DNA from: Streptomyces aurantiacus
Lineage (GTDB): Bacteria; Actinomycetota; Actinomycetes; Streptomycetales; Streptomycetaceae
NCBI RefSeq assembly: GCF_001418335.1
Contig: NZ_LIPP01000204.1
Coordinates: 1-38,079, forward strand
Direction of reading: 5' to 3'
DNA length: 38,079 nucleotides
The stretch's first letter is position 1; each line of letters opens with the position of its first letter. The notes below the pieces were generated by a model. It worked only from the letters and a program-made list of their open reading frames with translations. It searched no databases and was not told the DNA's origin. This document shows, piece after piece, positions 8,583-17,105 of the stretch. A program made the translations under genes and the position numbers.

Positions 8583-11500
8583 GTGCCGACCACGCCGTTC
8601 ACCACCCCATTCGCCACGCCGTTCACCACGCCGTTCATCGGACGTGCGGACGAGCTCGCCCGCCTGACCCTGGTGCTGGACCGCACCCGGGCCGGTGAGG
8701 CGCGGGCCGTACTGCTCGCGGGGGACGCGGGAGTCGGCAAGACCCGGGTACTGGCCGAGGCCGCGGGCCATGCCGAGCGGACGGGCACGACGGTGGTCAC
8801 GGGGCACTGTGTCGACCTCGGTGACGTCGGTCTGCCGTATCTGCCGTTCACCGAGATCCTGGGCGTCCTCGCCGGGGACGAGCGGTTCTCCGGCGTGCTG
8901 GCCGCGCATCCCGTCGTCGACCGCCTGATCGGTGACGGCGGCGGGGGCGCGCGGGACGCGGGCGGACGTCCGCAGCTGTTCGAGGGCATGGCCGCGCTCC
9001 TGGCCGAACTGACCGGGATCGCCCCACTGTTGCTGGTCCTGGAAGACCTGCACTGGGCGGACCAGTCATCCCGCGACCTGCTGCGTTTCCTGCTCAGCCG
9101 AGGAATCCTGCAGAACCCCCGGGCACGGCCCCGGGCAGCCGACGTGCACTCCGGCACGGGAGTCACCGGCGGTGCGGGAAACACCGGCGGCACGGGAGGC
9201 GCCGGTGCGGCGCTCGGGCAGCGTCTCGCCGTCTTCGCCTCGTACCGCGCCGACGATCTGCACCGCAGACATCCGTTGCGGCCCCTGCTCGCCGAGTTGG
9301 TGCGGCTGCCCGCCGTCGAGCGGGTCGAACTGCGGCCGATGCCCGACGGGGAGGTGGCCCGGCTCGTCCGTTCCCAGCGGGCCGCTCCGCTGCCCGACGC
9401 CACGGTCCGCCGCATCGTCGAGCGCGCCGAGGGAAACGCCTTCTACGCGGAGGAGTTGCTCGCCGCCACCTCGGAGAGCACGCCCGGGTCCGGGTCCGCC
9501 GTGCCCAGCGGGCTGGCCGACGTACTGCTCATCCGTTTCGAGCAACTGCCGCCGACCGCCCAGCAGGTGCTGCGCACGGCGGCGGTCGCCGGGCGCCGCG
9601 TCGAGCACGAGCTGCTGCACGACGCCGTCCAACTGCCCGAGGAGGAGCTGGAGTCGGCGCTGCGCGAGGCCGTCGGACGGCAGCTCCTCGTCTCCGGCGA
9701 GGGCAACACCTACTCGTTCCGGCACGCCCTGATCCGCGAGGCGGTCTACGCCGACCTGCTGCCGGGTGAGCGGGTGCGGCTGCACGGGGCGTTCGCCCGG
9801 GTGCTGGCCGCGCGGGGCCGGCCGGCCGAGAGCGCCGCGGAGCGCGCCCACCACTCGCGCGAGAGCCACGACCTGCCCGACGCGCTGGCGGCCTCGCTGG
9901 CGGCGGCCGACCACGCCGGGCGGGTCCGTGCGCCCGCCGAGGAGCTGCGTCACCTGGAAGCGGTCCTCGATCTGTGGTCGGCGGTGTCCCCCGACGCGCG
10001 GCCGGACGGCTTCGACACGGTCACCCTGACGCTGCGCGCCTCGGCGGCGGCCGCCCATGCGGGCGACACCCACCGGGCGGTCTCGCTCACCCGGGCCGCG
10101 CTCGCGCGCGTGGGCTCGGACGAGGACTCCGAACTGGCCGCCCGGGTCCGCTACACGCTCGCGGGCGACCTCATGCGGATCGACAGCCTGTCCGCCGCGT
10201 TCGAGTACAGCAGCGAGGCCCTCGCGATGATCCCGGCCGACCCTCCGTCGCGTACCTGGGTCTGGGCCGCGTCCACCCACGTCATGGCGGCGAGATACGT
10301 GGGCGACGACGAGACGGCTCGCCGAGTGGCCCACCAGGCCCTGCGGATCGCGGAGGAACTGGGCATACCCGACGCCCGGGCCGACTTGATGATCTCCCTC
10401 GTCGGTCTGGAGGGAGCGGGCCGGACCGTCGCGGCAGGACGGGCCCGGCTTCGGGAGGCCCGCGAGCTGGCCCGGCGCTCGGGGAACACCTCCATCGAGA
10501 TGCGCGCCCTGTTCAACCTCTCCATCGGCTCGTACGAGTCCGGTGACCTGGACGAATGCCTGAGCTGGCTCTCGGAGGGACTGGAGCGCGCGAGCCGCAC
10601 CGGGCTGCTCTCCTCGCCCTATCCGCTGGAGATGCGCTACCTGCGCAACCTGGTGCTCTACTCCCTGGGCCAGTGGGACGAATGCGTGCGCGCGGCGGAG
10701 ACCGACGCCGAGCGGCTGCCGGCCGCGGGCGGCCACGCGACCGGGCCTGCGCTGTCGGTAGCCCTGGCGCGTGGTGACCAGGGTGCGGCCGAGCGGGCGC
10801 GGGCCCTCCTCGACGGACCGTTCGACTACATGGCCACACTGGTGGCGGGCATCCTCCTGACCGACGCGGCGGCCCTGCGCCACGATCCCGAGGCGGCCGT
10901 CGAGCAGGTCCGTACGACGGTCACGGCTCTCGTCGACGACTCCGGCACGACGCCCGACGTGGCGGTGCGGCTCGCGGCGCTCGCCCTGGCCGCCGTCGCG
11001 GACGCGGCCGTGGCCGCCCGCCTGGCCGACGACGAGCAGGGCGTCCGGCGCTGGACGGAGACCGGCGCGGAGCTGGTGGAGACGGCCCGGGTCACGACGG
11101 CCGTGGGTGAGAACGGCTTGCCGCAGGGCCGCGAGGGGCTGGCCTGGCTGGCGCGCGCCGAGGCCGAGTGGGCGCGGGCCGGCGCCGGGCCGGACGCCGA
11201 GGCCTGGGAGAAGGCTGTCGCGGCGTTCGGCTACGGGGACCTCTACGAGCAGGCGCGCTGTCGGCTCCGGCTCGCGGAGGCCCTGGTGGCGTCGGGGCGT
11301 CGCGAAGAGGCCGCCACGCAGGCGCAAGCGGCACACGGCACGGCCGTCCGGCTGGGCGCTGTGCCGTTGCGCGACGACGTGGAGCGGCTGATCCGGCGGG
11401 GCCGCCTCGCGGAGACCTCCCCGCCCGCGGACCGGGTCCCCGCGCTGACCGCCCGGGAGAACGACGTCCTGCTGCTCCTCTCGCGTGGCCGCACCAACCG

Positions 11501-11654
11501 GCAGATCGGCGAGGAACTGTTCATCAGCGGCAAGACGGCGAGCGTGCACGTCTCCAACATCCTGGGGAAGCTGGGCGCCGCGAGCCGTACGGAGGCGGTG
11601 GCGATCGCGTACCGCGAGGGGCTGGTCCAGGCGGAGCCGTCCGCTTCCGGCTGA
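8583..11654 (+). CDS. LAL-type LuxR family transcriptional regulator (large ATPase)
   Basis: A 1023-residue regulator of the MalT/LAL class: N-terminal ATPase, long TPR-like helical region and C-terminal LuxR HTH. Walker A is GDAGVGKT (residues 47-54), Walker B is LLLVLEDLHWAD (about 149-160). The HTH occupies about residues 953-1015 (LTARENDVLLLLSRGRTNRQ, then a helix with KTASVHVSNILGKLGA). Ligand binding normally drives ATP-dependent oligomerisation and DNA binding in this class; the ligand is unknown here. The GTG at 8583 sits near an AGGATGG sequence. The first 18 residues are an unusual TTPF/ATPF repeat, so a later start near the FIGRADEL box is possible, although no good start codon is apparent there. 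It is monocistronic, and the target genes are not evident from context. Confidence 0.88.
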   Translation: MPTTPFTTPFATPFTTPFIGRADELARLTLVLDRTRAGEARAVLLAGDAGVGKTRVLAEAAGHAERTGTTVVTGHCVDLGDVGLPYLPFTEILGVLAGDERFSGVLAAHPVVDRLIGDGGGGARDAGGRPQLFEGMAALLAELTGIAPLLLVLEDLHWADQSSRDLLRFLLSRGILQNPRARPRAADVHSGTGVTGGAGNTGGTGGAGAALGQRLAVFASYRADDLHRRHPLRPLLAELVRLPAVERVELRPMPDGEVARLVRSQRAAPLPDATVRRIVERAEGNAFYAEELLAATSESTPGSGSAVPSGLADVLLIRFEQLPPTAQQVLRTAAVAGRRVEHELLHDAVQLPEEELESALREAVGRQLLVSGEGNTYSFRHALIREAVYADLLPGERVRLHGAFARVLAARGRPAESAAERAHHSRESHDLPDALAASLAAADHAGRVRAPAEELRHLEAVLDLWSAVSPDARPDGFDTVTLTLRASAAAAHAGDTHRAVSLTRAALARVGSDEDSELAARVRYTLAGDLMRIDSLSAAFEYSSEALAMIPADPPSRTWVWAASTHVMAARYVGDDETARRVAHQALRIAEELGIPDARADLMISLVGLEGAGRTVAAGRARLREARELARRSGNTSIEMRALFNLSIGSYESGDLDECLSWLSEGLERASRTGLLSSPYPLEMRYLRNLVLYSLGQWDECVRAAETDAERLPAAGGHATGPALSVALARGDQGAAERARALLDGPFDYMATLVAGILLTDAAALRHDPEAAVEQVRTTVTALVDDSGTTPDVAVRLAALALAAVADAAVAARLADDEQGVRRWTETGAELVETARVTTAVGENGLPQGREGLAWLARAEAEWARAGAGPDAEAWEKAVAAFGYGDLYEQARCRLRLAEALVASGRREEAATQAQAAHGTAVRLGAVPLRDDVERLIRRGRLAETSPPADRVPALTARENDVLLLLSRGRTNRQIGEELFISGKTASVHVSNILGKLGAASRTEAVAIAYREGLVQAEPSASG

Positions 11655-11854
11655 CCGGCCTGACCCACAATCCGCACCCTGCGACCCGTGACCTGTGACC
11701 CGCGACCGGGCGGGTGCGCCGCCGCGGCTGCGGGCTCCGGCGGATGGCGGTGTCATGGAGACAGGCCCAGGCAGGGCCCGGCCGCCGTTTGTGGCAGGGG
11801 CAACCGGTTACACGAGCGGGTGGCGCGCATCCGTACAAGCAAAGGTGGCTGTTC
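11655..11854. other. 200-bp intergenic region upstream of the 128-aa gene
   Basis: Near the start the span holds short repeats of GTGACC/GCGACC (about 11679-11708), then GC-rich partial complementarity. It should contain the LAL terminator and the promoter of the 128-aa gene, but no sigma-70 pair or strong hairpin could be fixed. Nothing matched a riboswitch I know. Confidence 0.4.
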
Positions 11855-12241
11855 ATGACGTCCGGTACGCATCTCGCTCTGACGCTCACTCTCACCGGCG
11901 GCACGGCCGCCGACGCGCGGGCTGTCGTCCATACGCTCGAACCCGTCTTCGGATCGGCGGACGCCCTGCCCGGCGACACGGATGCCACGGATGCCACGGA
12001 TGCCACGGTCTACACGGCGTCCTTCGGCGACGGCGCCCCGGCCGGTGGCGGTGAGACTCCGCCCGCCGCGTCCGGGCTCTCCGCGTCGGGGCTCTCCACG
12101 TCCGTGGCCGTCACCCTGCAGGGCAGCCCGGAGGCGGTGCGCCGGGCCGACGAGACACTCTCCGCGGCCTTCACCGTCCACGAGGAGGGGGTGGCCCCGG
12201 GCGACCAGGAGCAGGAGCGGGAGCTTCGCCTCGATCCCTGA
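11855..12241 (+). CDS. Hypothetical protein, 128 aa
   Basis: I do not recognise a family. The ATG at 11855 follows AAAGGTGG at good spacing, and codon bias is coding-like. The N-terminal THLALTLTLTGGTAADARAVVHTLEPVFG and later SVAVTLQGSPEAVRRADETLSAAF each read as a beta strand followed by an amphipathic helix, suggesting a small duplicated alpha/beta fold. Between them lies a low-complexity linker including DATDATDAT, encoded by three exact 9-base repeats, and a Gly/Pro/Ser-rich stretch. The C-terminus is strongly acidic. There is no signal peptide or membrane helix. It stands alone after the LAL gene and converges on the DUF6624 gene. Confidence 0.65.
   Translation: MTSGTHLALTLTLTGGTAADARAVVHTLEPVFGSADALPGDTDATDATDATVYTASFGDGAPAGGGETPPAASGLSASGLSTSVAVTLQGSPEAVRRADETLSAAFTVHEEGVAPGDQEQERELRLDP
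11981..12007 (+). repeat. Three exact tandem copies of GATGCCACG
   Basis: A 27-base in-frame array inside the 128-aa gene encoding Asp-Ala-Thr three times. Its length is likely to vary between strains by slippage without breaking the frame. Confidence 0.8.
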
Positions 12242-12277
12242 GCCGTGGCGCCGGCTCACCCGTCGGGCCCAACGGCC

Positions 12278-12985
12278 TCACCCGCTGAGGCGCAGTGTCC
12301 GCATCTGTTCGGCGAGGGGGGCGAGACCGACATCGCGGCGGCGCTCGTCGAGCGTCTGGGGCCGGCGGACCGGATACGGGTGGAAGGTCGCGGGGTCGAC
12401 CCGCGTCCCGTAGAACTGCGGCTGGCCCAGTTCCACGGCGCAGTGGTCGGCGATGAACGCGTGATGCGGCGGGGGGCAGCGCCCGTCCGCGGCGGCCTGG
12501 GCGATCAGGTCGCGGCAGGTGAGCTGGAAGTCGAGATCCCGGGCGTGCAGCAGGATCATCAGGGCCGCCGTCGAAGCGGGCGCCCCGACCAGATCCGCCG
12601 CCGGCCACCCATGGCGCCCAACGATCGTCCTGAGCGCCTCGGCGTTGTCCGCGCGGCACTTCACGAGGCGGTGGCGCGCGGCCTGCGTGGGACGGCGGTG
12701 CGCTTCCCTCATCGCCCGGTGGTCCTCCTCCACCCGGCGGACCAGTTCACGCGCGAGGGCGGCGGCGAGCGCCGGGAGCACGGCCGGCCGGCCCTCCCGC
12801 GTCCCTCGTACCTCCCCGGTCTCCTGTACCTCCTCTGCTTCTCCTACCTCCTCCCCCAGCACCTGCGTCTCCCGTATCCCGCGTATCCCGCGTGTATCCG
12901 GTGTCTCGTCGCGCGGGAACCCCGTGCGTCCGTTCCCCCGCGCCGCGGCGTGCGCGAGGTGGGCCGAGCTGCCGGTACCGGTCAT
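12278..12985 (-). CDS. DUF6624 domain protein
   Basis: A 235-residue protein of unknown function. The C-terminal two thirds carry the DUF6624 pattern: DNAEALRTIVGRHGWP, ASTAALMILLHARDLDFQ, FIADHCAVELGQPQFYGT and DERRRDVGLAPLAEQ. In other bacteria this domain is often seen in short stand-alone or regulator-linked proteins; no activity is established. The first 70 residues are low complexity, with Arg-Gly-Ile and Glu-Val repeats produced by a strongly pyrimidine-biased plus strand. The ATG at 12985 has GGAGG at ideal spacing and overlaps the stop of the upstream RsbW-like kinase gene (ATGA). The two are therefore probably co-translated and may act together. Confidence 0.82.
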   Translation of the reverse strand: MTGTGSSAHLAHAAARGNGRTGFPRDETPDTRGIRGIRETQVLGEEVGEAEEVQETGEVRGTREGRPAVLPALAAALARELVRRVEEDHRAMREAHRRPTQAARHRLVKCRADNAEALRTIVGRHGWPAADLVGAPASTAALMILLHARDLDFQLTCRDLIAQAAADGRCPPPHHAFIADHCAVELGQPQFYGTRVDPATFHPYPVRRPQTLDERRRDVGLAPLAEQMRTLRLSG

Positions 12986-13557
12986 GGCACCTCCCGGATG
13001 TCCAACGAGAACCACACCCGCTTCCCCGTCTCGCCGGGTTCGGGCGACGCGATGCCCCAGTCGTCGGTCAGCGCGGCCACTATGGCGAGTCCGCGTCCGG
13101 ACTCCTCCGCCGTGCCGGCCGTGCGGTGGCGCGGCAGATCGGTCGAGCGGTCGGCGACCGTGACGCGTACCTCGTGGTCGGTGCACTCGACGCTGACCGT
13201 GACCGTTTCGCCGGGGTCCGGGCTGCCGTGTTTGACGGCGTTGGCGAACAGCTCGTCCGTGGCCAGGACGGCGTTGTCCAGCAGTTCCGCGGGCAACCGG
13301 AGGTGCGACAGCTGTTCTGCGACCATGCGGCGCACGCCGGAGGCGCGTGACGGCTGGGCGGGCACCACGCTGCGCAGGAACCTGGACGGTCTCACGCCCG
13401 TGGGGAGGACCGGGGTCGCCGGGGCCGTCGCGGAGGTGACGGCTCCGGTCCGGGCGCTCTCACCCGTCCGCGTCCGGGCGGTGGGCGCGTCGAGGTCCGT
13501 GCCGTGCGGCAGTGAGGGTGACGGCCGGTGATGGTGGTGCGCACGGGATGCCGTCAT
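12982..13557 (-). CDS. RsbW-like anti-sigma / ATP-binding regulatory protein
   Basis: A 191-residue protein of the HATPase_c_2 family that regulates by binding or phosphorylating partners such as anti-anti-sigma factors. A disordered N-terminus of about 65 residues, including a His run (HHHH) and Pro/Thr-rich sequence, precedes the GHKL ATPase fold. N-box is LATDELFANAVKHG, G1 region is VTVADRSTDLP, and G2 is ESGRGLAIVAALTDDWG. Streptomyces encode dozens of such stand-alone kinases. The ATG at 13557 has an excellent GAAGGAGG site. It is the first gene of a two-gene unit with the DUF6624 gene, divergent from the SDR gene. No sigma or anti-anti-sigma gene is adjacent, so its partner is unknown. 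Confidence 0.85.
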   Translation of the reverse strand: MTASRAHHHHRPSPSLPHGTDLDAPTARTRTGESARTGAVTSATAPATPVLPTGVRPSRFLRSVVPAQPSRASGVRRMVAEQLSHLRLPAELLDNAVLATDELFANAVKHGSPDPGETVTVSVECTDHEVRVTVADRSTDLPRHRTAGTAEESGRGLAIVAALTDDWGIASPEPGETGKRVWFSLDIREVP

Positions 13558-13689
13558 CGTGCCTCCTTCGTGTGCAGCACGGGTGGGGGAGGTCTCGGCG
13601 GCTGCCCGTGCAGCCAACCCTCCGGACAGGTGGGACGACCAGGGAGTGAGGGGGTTGTCCGGTTGCAGCCGCGTAGTGGTGTGGCATGT

Positions 13690-14535
13690 ATGTTCGATCA
13701 GGTGAGAGATGTGAGCGAGAGCCGGGGCGTCGACCGCGGGCAGGGCGTCCGCGACCGGCCCGGGGTGCGCGGCAAGCGTCTGCTGGTCACCGGTGGTACG
13801 CGCGGACTGGGCGAGCAGATCGTGCGGCTGCTGGCGGCCGAGGGCGCCCGGGTGGCGACGTGCGCGCGCACGGCAAGTGATCTTGAGGCGCTGCGCGGGT
13901 CGCTGAGCGCCGACGACTCCGGGAGGTTGTTCACACAACCCCTGGACGTCACCGAACCCGAGCGGCTGGAGAACTTCGTCGCCGCTTCGGCACAACGTTT
14001 CGGCGGCCTCGACGGGGTGGTGGCGTGCGCCGGTGGTTCTCGCGGGCGGAGTCTCGAACTGGCGGACGCCGAGGACTGGGCCGCGACCTGGGAGCTGAAC
14101 GTCGGACACACCGCGCGGCTGGTGCGGTCCGCGGTCCCGTATCTGCGGACGGCCGGCGGCGGCTCGGTCGTGGTCATCTCGTCCATCTCCGGCTGGAAGC
14201 CGGGTCCGAACGCGCAGTACGGAAGCGCGAAGTCCGCCCAGATCCACCTGGCCGCCTCGCTGGCCCGCGAACTCGGGCCTGACGGGATCCGGGTGAACGC
14301 CGTCTCGCCGGGGTCGATGCTCATCCCGGGCCGCCGCTGGGACCGCATGCGCACGGAGGAACCGGAGGCCTTCGCCGCCTTCACCCGGGCGGAGCTGCCG
14401 AGCGGAGGGCCGGTCGCGCCGCACGAGGTGGCACGTGTCGTGGCGTTCCTGCTGTCCGACTGGTCGAGCGGGATCTCCGGTGCCAACCTGCCCGTCGACC
14501 GGGCCCAGAACGCGCCTTCCCCCGACGGCTACTGA
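13690..14535 (+). CDS. SDR family NAD(P)-dependent oxidoreductase
   Basis: A 281-residue classical short-chain dehydrogenase. Cofactor motif is LLVTGGTRGLGEQIV, the structural motif is VACAGGS (an NNAG variant), and the catalytic residues are the ISSIS serine and Tyr177/Lys181 in YGSAKSA. The C-terminal RVNAVSPGS and VAFLLSDWSSGISGANLPVD are typical. The substrate is unknown. The start is uncertain: ATG 13690 has no ribosome site but lies about 11-16 bases after TAGTGG, so a leaderless message is possible. GTG 13711 has an AGGTGAG site and is a good alternative. The Rossmann core begins well after either. The gene is divergent from the RsbW-like gene and convergent with the TPR regulator gene. 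Confidence 0.88.
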   Translation: MFDQVRDVSESRGVDRGQGVRDRPGVRGKRLLVTGGTRGLGEQIVRLLAAEGARVATCARTASDLEALRGSLSADDSGRLFTQPLDVTEPERLENFVAASAQRFGGLDGVVACAGGSRGRSLELADAEDWAATWELNVGHTARLVRSAVPYLRTAGGGSVVVISSISGWKPGPNAQYGSAKSAQIHLAASLARELGPDGIRVNAVSPGSMLIPGRRWDRMRTEEPEAFAAFTRAELPSGGPVAPHEVARVVAFLLSDWSSGISGANLPVDRAQNAPSPDGY

Positions 14536-14575
14536 ACCGTCACGGAGATCCATCAGAAGCCCCCTGAGTCCGCCG

Positions 14576-15979
14576 TCATGCCACGGCCCCCAGGACAGGG
14601 CGGGATTTGTGCTCGAACTCCTGGACCAGCGGCTCGTGGCGGCTGGGCACCAGCCGCTTGCGGAAGTCGCGCAGCGCCTGGACGGAACGCTCGCTGTGCA
14701 CGGACCCGAGCGTGCTCAGCGCCTCGGTCGCGGTGCCGATGGCCTCGTCGAGCCGGTTCTGCTGCAGATGCGCGGTCGCAAGCACGGAACGGCTGATGGC
14801 CTGGCGCCTGCGCCGGCCCTCGTTGGCGACGACGGACTCCCCGGCCGTGCGCTCCGCCTGCGCCCCCAGACCGAGATCCCGGAAACACAGGGCGGATTCG
14901 GCCTGCAGATAGTGATGGTCGAGGAACCGGACCCAGGCGGACTCCTGCGCCGCTCCCCGGCTCACGGCCAGTTGCTGCTCCGCCAGGCGAAGGGCCTCGG
15001 CCGTCTCACCTGCGCGGTTCTGTGCCGCGTAACCGCGCGCCGACATCGCGTACAGACGCATCAGGCCGAGCGGGCTGCCCGAGCCCTTCGCGGTGGCGAT
15101 GCCGGCCCTGGCCAGCGCCACTCCCTCGTCCGGGCGGCCGAGGTTGGTGGCCAGGTGGGAGAGGCCGGCCAGGATCTGCCCGCCCAGCACACGGTCCCGG
15201 CCCTCCGCGCAGAGTCGCAGCGCCTGGGTCATGTACCGCTGCGCCAGTCCGTACTCCCCCGCGTCGTACGAACTCCAGCCCGCCATCGCGGCCAGGCGGG
15301 CCGCGGCGGCGAACAGCAGGCGCTGCTGGTGCGGGGGTGTGCCGCGGCGCTGCAGCATGGGGACGACCTCGGTGCACAGGTAGTGCACGATGCTGGTGCG
15401 CACTCCCCCGCCGCCGAAGTGGTTGTCCATCTGGTCGAACATGCCGATCATCGCGTGGACCTGCTCGACGGGACCGCCCGCGGTCACCGGATCGAGACGG
15501 GCGGACTCCGGGCTCTCCACCAGCCACAGCAGCCACTCGCGCTGAGGGTTCATCAGGGCGCTCGCGACGAACGGGACCGCGCCCAGGAGGCTGCGGCGTG
15601 AGATGTCCGTGGAGCCCAGTTCGGCCAAGGTGTGCAAGGTGTCCGCCAGGTCCTCGCGATAGACGAGCGCCCTGCCCACCACCGGACGCTGCGGGTCGGG
15701 CAGGAAACCGAGGTCCGTGGGCGAGACCGGCCGGCCGAGCCGCTCGGACAGGACGGCGGCGATCAACTCGGGTGTGTTCGCCCGCGGTTGCTGTCCGTTC
15801 AGCCAGCGGGTGACCGACGCCTTGTCGTAGCTGGACTCCGTGCCCTGTCTGCGGCCCAGTTCGTTGACCCGGAGGGCGAGTGAGGCATAGGAGCAGCCGG
15901 CGTCCCCGATGGCCGCGGCCAGCGCCTTGTTGGCCCCGGCGGTACCCCTGCCCGGGTTCCTCGGTTGTCCTTCGGTCAC
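14576..15979 (-). CDS. NsdA-like transcriptional regulator with TPR region
   Basis: A 467-residue cytoplasmic protein with an N-terminal HTH-like domain (ANKALAAAIGDAGCSYASLA, then KASVTRWLNGQQPRANTPE, residues about 16-75) and a long C-terminal TPR-like helical array. This architecture is shared by Streptomyces NsdA/NsdB-type regulators, which repress sporulation and antibiotic production, and by many paralogues; membership is by overall resemblance, so no symbol is given. The GTG at 15979 is the only sensible start in the frame, with a weak ribosome site. It is monocistronic, ends 40 bases from the convergent SDR gene, and shares a divergent intergenic region with the XRE regulator gene. 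Confidence 0.75.
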   Translation of the reverse strand: MTEGQPRNPGRGTAGANKALAAAIGDAGCSYASLALRVNELGRRQGTESSYDKASVTRWLNGQQPRANTPELIAAVLSERLGRPVSPTDLGFLPDPQRPVVGRALVYREDLADTLHTLAELGSTDISRRSLLGAVPFVASALMNPQREWLLWLVESPESARLDPVTAGGPVEQVHAMIGMFDQMDNHFGGGGVRTSIVHYLCTEVVPMLQRRGTPPHQQRLLFAAAARLAAMAGWSSYDAGEYGLAQRYMTQALRLCAEGRDRVLGGQILAGLSHLATNLGRPDEGVALARAGIATAKGSGSPLGLMRLYAMSARGYAAQNRAGETAEALRLAEQQLAVSRGAAQESAWVRFLDHHYLQAESALCFRDLGLGAQAERTAGESVVANEGRRRRQAISRSVLATAHLQQNRLDEAIGTATEALSTLGSVHSERSVQALRDFRKRLVPSRHEPLVQEFEHKSRPVLGAVA

Positions 15980-16104
15980 GATGGCCGTCCAGGTCTCGCG
16001 TCATGGTGCTGCGGGCTCGCCGGACCCGCCGCGACGCCAATTCCGGTACGGCCGAACGCGATTGCGCCGGCGCCGGCGGACTGTGCGGCAGGTCACTCGA
16101 TCAC

Positions 16105-16110
16105 TATGAT
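16105..16110 (+). promoter_or_regulatory. Possible -10 element for the XRE-DUF5753 gene
   Basis: TATGAT is a good -10 hexamer about 126 bases before the GTG start, but no convincing -35 lies 16-19 bases upstream. Confidence 0.3.
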
Positions 16111-16136
16111 TGCGTACACACTCAACTCGTAACAAG

Positions 16137-16157
16137 CGTTCTGATAATTTCAGAACG
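16137..16157. promoter_or_regulatory. Inverted repeat, possible operator of the XRE regulator
   Basis: Perfect 8-base arms CGTTCTGA and TCAGAACG around TAATT. It is the most AT-rich patch of the NsdA-like/XRE intergenic region and lies about 80 bases before the XRE start. Its symmetry and position suit a dimeric HTH regulator such as the adjacent gene product. Confidence 0.45.
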
Positions 16158-16235
16158 ATCCGCACTGCCCTGTCTGTGTCAGCGAGGGCGTGGCACACTG
16201 CACGCTGTGACGGCCGTTCCGGGAGGTAGGACGAC

Positions 16236-17102
16236 GTGAGCGACAACCGCTCGGGCGGCAGCGCACCGACCGTCCTGCGGATGGTTCTCGGAAAGCGGCT
16301 CCGGCATCTGCGGGAAGAGGCCGGGATCTCTTTCGAGGACGCCGCGCGGGCCATCGAGGTCACGGCTCTGACGGTCCGCCGGATGGAGAAGGCCGAAGTC
16401 GGCCTCCGTATCCCCTACGTGAGGGAGTTGCTGCACACCTACGGAGTCGCCCCGTCCGAAGTGGACGACTTCCTCTCGATGGCCAGGGAGGCCAACCAGC
16501 CCGGCTGGTGGTACTCGTACCGCGATGTGCTGCCGGAGTGGTTCAGCGCGTACGTGAGCCTGGAGAGCGAAGCCAGCGTCATCCGTCTCTACGAACCCCA
16601 CTACGTTCCGGGCCTGTTGCAGACGCACGACTACGCGGCCGCGCTGATGCACGTGGGCTTTCCCAACGCGACGAAGGAGGACATCGACCGCCGCGTCGCC
16701 CTGCGCCTCAAGCGCCAGGACCTGCTCGCCAAGCCTGAAGCACCGGCCGTCTGGGCCATCCTGGACGAGACCGTGCTGCGCCGCCCGGTGGGCGGGCCCG
16801 ACGTGATGCGGGCCCAGATCGACCACCTGACCGAGGTTCTGGACATGCCGAAGGTCCGGATCCAGATACTGCGCTTCACGGTGGGCGCGCACCCCGGCGC
16901 GTTCGGCCCCTTCCACTACTTCCGCTTCGGCTTCTCCGAACTTCCCGACGTCGTCTACACCGAAAGCCTCGTCGGCTCGGTCTACGTCGACCAACCCGCC
17001 GACGTCGTGACGTACCTCGAAGTACTGGACCGGATGTCCGTGCAGGCGGCGCCGGTCGCTCGGACCAGGAGCATCCTGGGCGAACTGCGTAAGGAGTTGT
17101 GA
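16236..17102 (+). CDS. XRE family regulator with DUF5753 domain
   Basis: A 288-residue helix-turn-helix protein. The HTH lies at residues 17-72 (LGKRLRHLREEAGISFEDAA, ending in SEVDDFLSMA). The DUF5753 domain follows (RLYEPHYVPGLLQTHDYA; RRVALRLKRQDLL; WAILDETVLRRPVG; ILRFTVGAHPGAFGPF). This is the WhiJ/AbaA-OrfD class, abundant in Streptomyces, where members control development and antibiotic production and work with a DUF397 partner. The GTG at 16236 follows GGGAGGTAGG. The DUF397 gene starts 3 bases after the stop, so the two are certainly co-expressed. The palindrome at 16137 may be the autoregulatory site. Confidence 0.92.
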   Translation: MSDNRSGGSAPTVLRMVLGKRLRHLREEAGISFEDAARAIEVTALTVRRMEKAEVGLRIPYVRELLHTYGVAPSEVDDFLSMAREANQPGWWYSYRDVLPEWFSAYVSLESEASVIRLYEPHYVPGLLQTHDYAAALMHVGFPNATKEDIDRRVALRLKRQDLLAKPEAPAVWAILDETVLRRPVGGPDVMRAQIDHLTEVLDMPKVRIQILRFTVGAHPGAFGPFHYFRFGFSELPDVVYTESLVGSVYVDQPADVVTYLEVLDRMSVQAAPVARTRSILGELRKEL

Positions 17103-17105
17103 GTC

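Noticed and set aside
9066..11756. 896-codon minus-strand frame opposite the LAL gene
   Set aside because: It is an antisense shadow without recognisable domains; the plus strand has Walker and LuxR motifs.
11655..11854. Riboswitch leader before the 128-aa gene
   Set aside because: No conserved core or pairing pattern of a known class was recognisable.
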